A program made the position numbers and the translations under genes. A DNA stretch of 64,000 nucleotides from Chlamydiota bacterium (GTDB lineage Bacteria; Auribacterota; Tritonobacteria; UBA1439), in the NCBI GenBank assembly GCA_012729785.1, contig JAAYCL010000015.1, positions 49,645-113,644 of the forward strand, given 5' to 3'. Under the pieces are notes generated by a model. That model was given only the letters and a program-made list of their open reading frames with translations. It was not told the DNA's origin and did not search any database. How positions within the stretch are numbered: position 1 is the stretch's first letter; every line of letters begins with the position of its first letter. This document shows positions 41,030-48,114 of this stretch, piece after piece.

Positions 41030-41248
41030 ATGAAGACGATGCTGATCTGCGCTGTTCTCGCGTCGGCGCTCGCCGCCGCCGGGTGCATCACCAAGGGGCC
41101 GTACTACGTCTACGGGGACTACATCGAGCGATTCGGGGACGTGGGGTTCGATGAGATCGGCGAGTACCCGCCCGAGGAGACCGCCCCGGGGGAGGAGGCG
41201 CCCGCCGTTCCTTCTCCGGAGGAACTTGACGCGGAGGAGACGATCTGA
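41030..41248 (+). CDS. Small acidic lipoprotein
   Basis: A 72-residue protein with a textbook lipoprotein signal (MKTMLICAVLASALAAAGCI, lipidated Cys at 19). The mature part of about 54 residues is Tyr-rich at first (KGPYYVYGDYIERFG) and then acidic and Pro-rich. GGGAGGGA precedes the ATG. No family is recognised. It is the first gene of a plus-strand group, 44 bp before the pyrophosphatase gene, and could be co-transcribed with it. Confidence 0.7.
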   Translation: MKTMLICAVLASALAAAGCITKGPYYVYGDYIERFGDVGFDEIGEYPPEETAPGEEAPAVPSPEELDAEETI

Positions 41249-41292
41249 ACCGCCGCATGGACGCGGCGGCGGGGAGAAGAGGGGGGCGGGAG

Positions 41293-41793
41293 ATGAGTGA
41301 CGCGCGGTGTGCACCCGTTGACGCGGTGGTGGAGATACCGAAGGGGAGCCGGAACAAGTACGAGTACGATTTCTCGACCGGGGCGATACGGCTCGATCGG
41401 GTTCTCTTCTCGTCGGTGCACTACCCGACCGACTACGGCTTCATCCCGTGGACCCGGGCGGCGGACGGCGACACGCTCGACGTGCTGATCATCGTCGAGG
41501 AGCCGACGTTCCCCGGCTGCCGCGTGAAGGTGCGGCCGATCGGCGTGCTCCAGATGCGCGACGAGCACGGCGTCGACGAGAAGATACTGGCGGTCCCGGT
41601 CGCCGACCCGCGCTTCGACGGGATCAACGATATCTCGGACCTTCAAAAGCACTGGCTCTCCGAGATCGAGAACTTCTTCAGCACCTACAAGCTGCTCGAG
41701 CACGACAAGGAGGCCCGCGTCGAGGGGTGGCAGGGCGCCGGCGCCGCCCTGGCGGTGCTCGAGAAGTACGCGGTCGAGCCGCCCCCGCGGTGA
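41293..41793 (+). CDS. ppa: Inorganic pyrophosphatase, family I
   Basis: Hydrolyses pyrophosphate to phosphate in the cytoplasm. The 166-residue protein has VEIPKGSRNKYEYD, the signature PTDYGFIPWT, the metal-binding DGDTLDVLIIVEEP and, later, AVPVADPRFDGINDISDL. The active-site Lys, Glu, Asp and Tyr positions look complete. The start at 41293 follows GGGCGGGAG. The adenylate cyclase gene, whose reaction releases pyrophosphate, begins 32 bp downstream. Confidence 0.95.
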   Translation: MSDARCAPVDAVVEIPKGSRNKYEYDFSTGAIRLDRVLFSSVHYPTDYGFIPWTRAADGDTLDVLIIVEEPTFPGCRVKVRPIGVLQMRDEHGVDEKILAVPVADPRFDGINDISDLQKHWLSEIENFFSTYKLLEHDKEARVEGWQGAGAALAVLEKYAVEPPPR

Positions 41794-41825
41794 CCCATCC
41801 CGCGGGCAAGGCCACGGAGCGCGCA

Positions 41826-43391
41826 ATGCCACGGCTCTTCATCAGGGACGGCACCGCGCAGGGCTTGCTCCGGGAGCTCGATCCCGGCACCACGACGATC
41901 GGCCGGGGGCGGGATTGCGCCATCACCCTGGAGAGTCTCGGCGTCTCCCGCCGCCACGCCGCCGTCCATCTCGGCCCGGGCGGGGAGGCCGTGATCGAGG
42001 ATCTGGGCAGCAAGAACGGGACGCTCGTGAACGGGACGCGGATCCGACGGGCGGTCTTGGGGGACGGGGACGAGATCGCGATCGGGCGCGCCACGTTTGT
42101 CTACCGGGCGGCCGCGCAGGACGAACCGGCGGCGGACGAGGTCGCCGAGCCGCTGGTGCACACCGTGCTGGAGGTCGATCCGATGCGCGGGGTCGGTCTG
42201 GACGACGAGGCGGCCGACCCCGCGCTGCTCCGCACCGCGCATCGCCATCTCGCCGTTCTGTACCGGGTCGGCAGGACCGTGTCCGCCACGCTCAACATCC
42301 ACGAGCTCCTCAAGACGCTGATGGGGATCGTCTTCGAGGTGCTGCGCCCCGACGAGGCGTTCATCATGCTGCGCGACGAGGCGACCGGGGCGATGAAGCT
42401 CCGCATCTTCCGGTCGAAGGCGTCCACGGCGACGCCGGAGGCGGTCGCCGTGAGCCGCACGATCCTCGACAAGGTGATCCGGGAACGGGTCGCCGTGCTG
42501 AGCTCGAACGCCTCCGCGGACAGCCGGTTCAGCGGTTCCAGGAGCGTGGCCCGTTTCCGGATGATGTCCACGATGTGCGTGCCGCTCGTGCGCGAGGAGA
42601 AGGTGCTCGGCGTCATCCACGCAGCCAACCGTGTCTCGTCGGGCGAGTTTCGCGAGGAGGACCTCCAGCTCTTCTCGGGGATCGCCGCGCAGGCCGCGCT
42701 CGCCGTCGAGAACGCCGTGCTCTACCGGAGGATCCAACAGGAGGTCCGCCGGCGCAGCAACCTCCAGCGCTATCTCCCCCCGGGGGCCGTCGACCAGATC
42801 CTCGACGGCACGCGCGAGCTCAATCTCGGCGGGGAGATCAGGGGGGTGACGGTGCTCTTCTCCGACATCCGCGGCTTCACCCGCCTCTCCGAGGAGCTCC
42901 CGCCGAACGAGGTGGTGGGGATGCTCAACGACTACTTCGCCGAGATGACCCAGATCGTCTTTCGCCACGAGGGGACGGTGGACAAGTTCATCGGAGACGC
43001 CCTGATCGCCGTCTTCGGGGCCGCGGTGCCGCACCCGGACGATCCGCTGCGCGCCGCCCGCGCGGCGGCCGAGATGCAGGCGGCGATGGATATGCTCAAC
43101 GCACGCTGGGAGGCGCAGGGGAGGAAGACGTTCCGCATCGGCATCGGCATCACCGCCGGCGAGGTGCTCTACGGCAACATCGGCTCCGAGCAGCGGATGG
43201 AGCTCACGGTCATCGGCGACGCGGTGAACCTCGCCGCCCGGCTGGGCGCCGCGGCCCGCGGGGGGGAGGTGCTCCTGAGCGCCCCGGCGCGCGAGGCGAT
43301 GGGCGGCGCGCTGCGGGCCGAGCGGATGCCGCCGGTCGAGGTGCAGGGCAAGGCGGCGGCGGTCGAGGTGTACCGGATGCTGCCGGGGTAG
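41826..43391 (+). CDS. FHA-GAF class III adenylate cyclase
   Basis: A 521-residue signalling protein without membrane segments. Residues 1-95 form an FHA phosphothreonine-binding domain (TIGRGRDCAITL, GVSRRHAAV, DLGSKNGTLVNG). About 135-300 is a GAF sensor domain. About 325-515 is a class III cyclase with the metal-binding VLFSDIRGFT and GTVDKFIGDALIAVFG, and VIGDAVNLAARL. The Lys in DKFIGD and the Asp in GDAVN are the pair that favours ATP, so cAMP is the expected product. It lies between ppa and a Ser/Thr kinase gene. The FHA domain could bind that kinase or its targets. Confidence 0.93.
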   Translation: MPRLFIRDGTAQGLLRELDPGTTTIGRGRDCAITLESLGVSRRHAAVHLGPGGEAVIEDLGSKNGTLVNGTRIRRAVLGDGDEIAIGRATFVYRAAAQDEPAADEVAEPLVHTVLEVDPMRGVGLDDEAADPALLRTAHRHLAVLYRVGRTVSATLNIHELLKTLMGIVFEVLRPDEAFIMLRDEATGAMKLRIFRSKASTATPEAVAVSRTILDKVIRERVAVLSSNASADSRFSGSRSVARFRMMSTMCVPLVREEKVLGVIHAANRVSSGEFREEDLQLFSGIAAQAALAVENAVLYRRIQQEVRRRSNLQRYLPPGAVDQILDGTRELNLGGEIRGVTVLFSDIRGFTRLSEELPPNEVVGMLNDYFAEMTQIVFRHEGTVDKFIGDALIAVFGAAVPHPDDPLRAARAAAEMQAAMDMLNARWEAQGRKTFRIGIGITAGEVLYGNIGSEQRMELTVIGDAVNLAARLGAAARGGEVLLSAPAREAMGGALRAERMPPVEVQGKAAAVEVYRMLPG

Positions 43392-43430
43392 GGGAACGCC
43401 GCGGACGGGAGGGGGCGCGGGGGGACGGCG

Positions 43431-45410
43431 ATGCAGAAGCCACGAATCGAGCGGCTCGGACACTACGAGATCGTCGAGGAGATCGGCCGCGGCGGGATGG
43501 CGGTGGTCTACAGGGGGATCCAGTCCTCCCTCAACCGCACGGTGGCCATCAAGGTGCTGCCGCCCGGCTTCGCGCGCGACAAGGAGTTCATCGCGCGCTT
43601 CGACCGGGAGGCGGAGACGATCGCGCGCCTCAGCCACCCGAACATCATCCAGATCATCGACCGGGGGAGCGAGCAGGGCACCTGCTACTTCGTGATGGAG
43701 TACGTCGACGGACTGAGCCTCGACGCGTTCCTGAAGGGCCAGGCGCTCACCTTCCGGCAGCTCATCGAGATTGCGACGCAGGTCTGCCGCGCGCTCGCCT
43801 ACGCCCACGCGAAGGGGATCGTGCACCGCGATCTGAAGCCGTCGAACATCCTCATCGCCAAAGACTCCCTCGCGGTGAAGGTCGCGGACTTCGGGCTCGT
43901 CCAGCTCGCCCAGTCCGCCGGGGAGCTTTCCACGCTCACCCAGTCGAACATCGCGATGGGAACGATCGAGTACATGGCCCCCGAACAGCGCCGCGACGCG
44001 CGCAACGTGGACTGCCGCGCCGACATCTTCGCCCTCGGGATCATCCTCTACGAGATGTTCACCGGGCAGATCCCGGTGGGGCACTTCAAGCGCCCGAGCG
44101 AGCTCAACCCGGAGATCCCGCGCGCCCTCGACCAGATCATCCTCACCTGCCTCGAGCCCGATCCCGCCGAGAGGTTCCAGAGCGCGGGGGAACTCGCCCG
44201 CCTCCTCCAGACGGCGCTCGGCGAGGAGCCGGGCGTGATGGACAGGATCGTCCACACGGTGAAGTCCGCCGGGGAGCGGGCGACGACCGCGATGCGCGGC
44301 AAAACCCGCCGCGTCGCGGCGGCGGGCGTCCTGCTGGCCGCCGCCGTGATCGCCATCCCCGCCGCGCGCGGCTGCAGGGCGCCCCGCGGCGCCGCCGGCA
44401 CCCCTCCCCGGGCCACCCCCGAAGAGGTCCCCGCGGTCGAAGAAAAGACCGCGCCTTCAATTCCGCCCGTCGCCGCGGCGCCGACCGCGACGCAGCCCCC
44501 CGTCTCCGCGTCGGCGCCGGTCCGCGACACGGCGACCCCTTCTGTCGCACAGGCGCGTGAAGCCGCCCCGCCCCGCGCATCCGCGCCCCCCGGAACCCCG
44601 GCGCCGCCCGTCGGGGCGGAGGCGGATTTTGCGAAGGCGGAGAGCTACGCCGCGGCGGACATGACGAAGGAGGACCTCAGGCGCTACGCCGTCACGTCGA
44701 TGCGCGCCGTACTGGAGAACTTCAAGACGGTGGAGCCGCGCTGGGCGGAGAAGGCCCAGATGCGGATCGGCCAGATCTACGAGCAGGCCGGGGAGACGAC
44801 GCTCGCCCTCGCCGAGTACAGGCGCCTCCTCGATCTTTTTCCACAGGGCTCCCTGCGGGCCGACGCGCAGTACCGGATCGCGGAGTGCTTGAAGCCGTCG
44901 GGGTTTTTCGGCATGCTGGACCTCGGCCGGAAGGAGAAGCGTCTGAAGGCGATCGACGCGTACGACAGGGTCCACCGAAACCACCCCGCGAGCCCGTACG
45001 CCTCCAAGGCGCTGTACCAGATGGGGCTCCTCCAGGAGGAGGGGGGCGCGGCGGCGGACTACGAGGCCGCGATCGGCTCGTACGAGCGTATCGCCCGCGA
45101 CTACCCCGCATCCGACGAGGCCCCGCACGCGCTGCGGAGGGTCGCTGAGCTCTGCAGAAACAGGAAGGTCAAGCAGTACGAGAAGGCGGTCCGGACGTAC
45201 GAGGATATCCTCGCGCGCTATCCCGACCGCGAGGAGGGGTTCCATCTTCTCCTCAACATCGCCCTGGTGAAGGAGACGCTCCTGAACGACCCGCAGGAGG
45301 CGCTCGAGGGGTACCGGCGCGTAATCCGGGAGAAGCCGGGGACGAAGGATGCGCTCGAGGCGAACCGGAGGTACGAGGCGCTCCTGCAGGCGGCCACGCC
45401 GCCTCGATAA
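43431..45410 (+). CDS. Transmembrane Ser/Thr protein kinase with extracytoplasmic TPR region
   Basis: A 659-residue receptor-like kinase. The kinase domain (12-265) is complete: the GRGGMAVVYRG glycine loop, Lys41 (VAIKVLPP), catalytic HRDLKPSNI (Asp134), DFG at 153-155 and the APE motif in YMAPEQ. One helix spans about 293-315. A Pro/Ala/Thr-rich linker follows, then TPR-like repeats from about 410 to the end (AEKAQMRIGQIYEQAGETTL; AIDAYDRVHRNHPASPYASK). Those TPRs resemble YbgF/BamD-type outer-compartment repeats. It follows the FHA-cyclase by 39 bp, suggesting a kinase-FHA signalling pair. Confidence 0.92.
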   Translation: MQKPRIERLGHYEIVEEIGRGGMAVVYRGIQSSLNRTVAIKVLPPGFARDKEFIARFDREAETIARLSHPNIIQIIDRGSEQGTCYFVMEYVDGLSLDAFLKGQALTFRQLIEIATQVCRALAYAHAKGIVHRDLKPSNILIAKDSLAVKVADFGLVQLAQSAGELSTLTQSNIAMGTIEYMAPEQRRDARNVDCRADIFALGIILYEMFTGQIPVGHFKRPSELNPEIPRALDQIILTCLEPDPAERFQSAGELARLLQTALGEEPGVMDRIVHTVKSAGERATTAMRGKTRRVAAAGVLLAAAVIAIPAARGCRAPRGAAGTPPRATPEEVPAVEEKTAPSIPPVAAAPTATQPPVSASAPVRDTATPSVAQAREAAPPRASAPPGTPAPPVGAEADFAKAESYAAADMTKEDLRRYAVTSMRAVLENFKTVEPRWAEKAQMRIGQIYEQAGETTLALAEYRRLLDLFPQGSLRADAQYRIAECLKPSGFFGMLDLGRKEKRLKAIDAYDRVHRNHPASPYASKALYQMGLLQEEGGAAADYEAAIGSYERIARDYPASDEAPHALRRVAELCRNRKVKQYEKAVRTYEDILARYPDREEGFHLLLNIALVKETLLNDPQEALEGYRRVIREKPGTKDALEANRRYEALLQAATPPR

Positions 45411-45437
45411 GGGGCCCCCGAAGGAAAGGGGCGGACG

Positions 45438-46214
45438 ATGAGAGGATTCAAGCCGGCGGCGTGTGTCGCGGCGGCGTTCCTGTGCGGGTGCGCGGGCGTT
45501 GACACCGGCAGACTCCGCGACGGGATGACCCGGGCGCAGGTGCGCGCCGCCGCCGGGAGCCCGGCGGAGGTGTTCGTCGCGAAGGGGCCGGGGAGCGGCG
45601 TCGAGGTCTGGGTCTACCGCGCGCGCTATTTTCCGGGGATCCCCAACCCGCTGAACGACTACGACTACCTGGTCCCGCCTCTGGTCGGGGCGGAGACGCG
45701 CGTGCGCTTCGTGCACGGCCGTCTCCGGCTTCGCGAGCCCCTCGCGCGGGACCGCGCGCGCCCCTCGCCGCCGGTCTCGCAGACAGCCGGGGTCCCCCTG
45801 ATCGACGAAAACGGGGAGTTCCGGTTTTACGGGATCGCCTTCGGCATGACGAAAGACGAGATCCAGGAGGCGGTCTCGCGGATCTCACCCGCCAAGATGC
45901 GCAGGTCGCGGGGCGGGGAGTGGGGTGAGTACCAGGTGCTGAACCTGTCGGGGAAGATGCTGGGGCTGTACTTCAGCTTCGACGACCGGGGGCGGCTCTG
46001 GTGGATGAAGGCGGAGTACCCGTACTCGCGCACGGACTCCGGGAAGACCGCCGCGCTGCTGCAAGCCTTGAAGGAGCGGTGCCAGGCGCCCGTGGCGCGG
46101 AGCCACCCGGATGTGGAACTCGTGCTCGACGAGGCCCGGATGCGGATGACGATGGTGTCGAAACCGCTCCGGGACGAATACCGCGCGCGGGTCCCCGAGG
46201 AGCAGAGGAGGTGA
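45438..46214 (+). CDS. Lipoprotein with two SmpA/OmlA-like segments
   Basis: A 258-residue protein with a lipoprotein signal (FKPAACVAAAFLCGCAG, Cys at about 18). Residues 25-90 have the BamE/SmpA-like pattern TGRLRDGMTRAQVRAAAGSP, and a second copy of the same motif class occurs at about 134 (YGIAFGMTKDEIQEAVSRI). The last part, with LGLYFSFDDRGRLWWMKAEY, looks like a second small alpha/beta fold. An outer-membrane assembly or wall role is possible, but no exact family can be named. It follows the kinase gene by 27 bp and its stop lies just before the next ribosome site. Confidence 0.68.
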   Translation: MRGFKPAACVAAAFLCGCAGVDTGRLRDGMTRAQVRAAAGSPAEVFVAKGPGSGVEVWVYRARYFPGIPNPLNDYDYLVPPLVGAETRVRFVHGRLRLREPLARDRARPSPPVSQTAGVPLIDENGEFRFYGIAFGMTKDEIQEAVSRISPAKMRRSRGGEWGEYQVLNLSGKMLGLYFSFDDRGRLWWMKAEYPYSRTDSGKTAALLQALKERCQAPVARSHPDVELVLDEARMRMTMVSKPLRDEYRARVPEEQRR

Positions 46215-46219
46215 ACGCG

Positions 46220-46510
46220 ATGAGAAGAGCGGTGGGCCTTGCGGGGCTCCTGGCGTTTCTCCCCGCCCCCGGCGCGCGGGCGCATGACGGGTTCGGCTAC
46301 CCGGACTGGATCCGGTTGAAGGATTGCACCGCCGTGCGCTGTCGGATCCTCGGAGAAACCAAGGACGGGGTCGAGGTGATCATGTCCGGCGGGCAGGGGG
46401 ATGGGGCCGTCACGATCGACAGGGAGCAGATCGAGTGGATTCGAAGGAGAGATTCCCAGGCGGAGGCGGAGACAGGCGGCCGAGCGCCTTCTCCGCCGCC
46501 CGCCCCCTGA
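46220..46510 (+). CDS. Small exported protein of unknown function
   Basis: A 96-residue protein with a signal peptide (RRAVGLAGLLAFLPAPGARA). The mature domain of about 50 residues is beta-rich (PDWIRLKDCTAVRCRILGET, VEVIMSGGQGDGAVTIDREQ) and has two cysteines that could pair. The tail is Pro-rich. An AGGAGGTG ribosome site fixes the ATG at 46220 rather than the GTG at 46211 that overlaps the previous stop. The short beta pattern resembles small SH3-like or Hfq-like folds, but I do not recognise a family. Confidence 0.6.
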   Translation: MRRAVGLAGLLAFLPAPGARAHDGFGYPDWIRLKDCTAVRCRILGETKDGVEVIMSGGQGDGAVTIDREQIEWIRRRDSQAEAETGGRAPSPPPAP

Positions 46511-46524
46511 ACGGTTCAATCGGG

Positions 46525-46553
46525 TTGCGGGCGGAGGGGTTCGGTGCTATAGT
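46525..46553 (+). promoter_or_regulatory. Candidate sigma-70 promoter
   Basis: TTGCGG (46525-46530), a 17-bp spacer and TATAGT (46548-46553) start shortly after the previous stop codon and about 75 bp before the next ATG. Confidence 0.7.
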
Positions 46554-46627
46554 GAAGACCGGTGGGTGAGGGGGACCGGCGGGACGATGCCCGGTGTGCG
46601 GTGTGGTTCGATGACGGAGGTGCCCAG

Positions 46628-47245
46628 ATGCGCCGACAGTTCCTTATTGCCGCGTTGATTTTCGCCGGCGCGCGTTGCGCCTGGTCCGCGGAAACGGTGC
46701 GCCCGGTGACCCTGCCCGATCTCAGCATTTTTCCCCAGCTCTTCGTCGGGGTCCCGCTGGTGCTGGAGCAGGTCGAACTCGAGTGGAGGATCGTCAAGGA
46801 GTTCGACTACTACTGCCTGGGAATCTCCGTGAAGGAGGGGGAGAGGAGCCGCAGGGCGATGGAGCGCGGGGAGTACGTCCCCCCCCATCTGAACAGGCAG
46901 CGGGTCACCGTCGTTGCCGGGGAGCAGCTCGCCCAGGAGCTGCTCGACAGGATGGAGCTCGACACGGTCTACCCGGTGAAGATCTGGTGCACGGTGGGGC
47001 CGGCGGATGATCTGGAGCGGGAACTGGGGAACCTCTACTGGGTGGCCCGCGTGGACCGCGTGGACTGTTACGGCGCCGACCGCACCGTGGCATGGACCCT
47101 CCCGGCCCCCTCACCGCCGCCCGCGGCGGCCCCGGTAGCGGAGGCCGCCCCGACGCTGACGGCGACGGCGGGGGAGGTTCCGGTTCCCGCGGAGCCGTCC
47201 GCCGCCGAGCTCGCGCAACCCGCGGCCACGGAGCCGGTGGAGTAG
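46628..47245 (+). CDS. Exported protein of unknown function with OB-like core
   Basis: A 205-residue protein with a signal peptide (RRQFLIAALIFAGARCAWSA). The core of about 120 residues alternates strands (VPLVLEQVELEWRIVKEFDY, TVYPVKIWCTVGPADD, LYWVARVDRVDCYGADRTV). It may be an OB-like fold but is not a family I can name. The last 45 residues are Pro/Ala-rich. CGGAGGTG precedes the ATG and a good promoter lies at 46525, so it begins a new transcript. Confidence 0.6.
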   Translation: MRRQFLIAALIFAGARCAWSAETVRPVTLPDLSIFPQLFVGVPLVLEQVELEWRIVKEFDYYCLGISVKEGERSRRAMERGEYVPPHLNRQRVTVVAGEQLAQELLDRMELDTVYPVKIWCTVGPADDLERELGNLYWVARVDRVDCYGADRTVAWTLPAPSPPPAAAPVAEAAPTLTATAGEVPVPAEPSAAELAQPAATEPVE

Positions 47246-47369
47246 GGCGCCCCGCGCGGTTCCCGCCCGTCCGGGGGCGGCGCGGCGGATGAACCCGTTG
47301 TGCCGCGCGGAAGCCGTCGGCGTCCCGCCGTCTTTCCCCCGTCGCGGATCGAGGAAGGCGCGTCGCCGA

Positions 47370-48077
47370 ATGAAAAGAATCCTCCTGCTCGCGACGGGTG
47401 CGGCGCTCCTCCTCGCCGCCGGTTGCGCAGAGCTCGCGCAGACGGCGAGGATCATGAACGTGGCGTTCATCGAGCTGTTCCGCCTTCCCATCTACGTCCT
47501 CCGGCTTCCGTTCCAGATCCTCCAGAACATGGGGCCCATCATCCAGTCGGCCGTCCGCAGCGCGGCGAACGTGGCGCCGCTCCTCCTCTTCATCGAGAAC
47601 ACGGCGCCGCCCAGGCGCCATGCCCCCTATCCGGCCGGCCCCGGCGAACTCGAGGAGGCCGTCCGGTTCGCGCTCGCCTCGCCGCACAGCCGGCCGCTCC
47701 TCGACCTGCTCGACCGCGAGACGGGGGGCGCCGGGGCCGCGCGCCGCTTCGTCCTGCTGGATGCGCGCCTCGCCGTCGACCCGGGCGCGCGGGCCGCCGT
47801 CCTCGCCTCGCTCGGCGCCGGCGCCGCGGCGATCTCCGTCGCCCGCGTCGACGCCGGCGGGATCTTCGATGAGCCGGAACGGTTCCTCGCCCTCTCCCGG
47901 CGGATGCGTTCGCGCGGGGACATGCTCGTCGCCGCCACCGCGTTCAACGACGCCCTCGCGGCGCTCGCGGAGCTCCCTCCAGACGCCCTCCCCGGGGATC
48001 CCGGCGGGAGGGCGTTCGTGCTGCGCCTCGACCGGGCCCTGCGGGGGATCGAATCGTTTGCGCATCCGGAGGGATGA
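47370..48077 (+). CDS. Lipoprotein of unknown function
   Basis: A 235-residue protein with a clear lipoprotein signal (MKRILLLATGAALLLAAGCA, Cys at 19). After it comes an amphipathic stretch rich in Ile/Leu/Phe (ELFRLPIYVLRLPFQILQNM), which may lie on the membrane. The later part (about 90-235) is Ala/Leu/Arg-rich and probably helical, without recognised motifs. The start at ATG 47370 is chosen to begin at the signal peptide. It precedes the M16 gene by 37 bp. Confidence 0.6.
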   Translation: MKRILLLATGAALLLAAGCAELAQTARIMNVAFIELFRLPIYVLRLPFQILQNMGPIIQSAVRSAANVAPLLLFIENTAPPRRHAPYPAGPGELEEAVRFALASPHSRPLLDLLDRETGGAGAARRFVLLDARLAVDPGARAAVLASLGAGAAAISVARVDAGGIFDEPERFLALSRRMRSRGDMLVAATAFNDALAALAELPPDALPGDPGGRAFVLRLDRALRGIESFAHPEG

Positions 48078-48114
48078 GGCGGGCCCCCCGGCGGCACGCC
48101 GCGCCCGCATTCCG

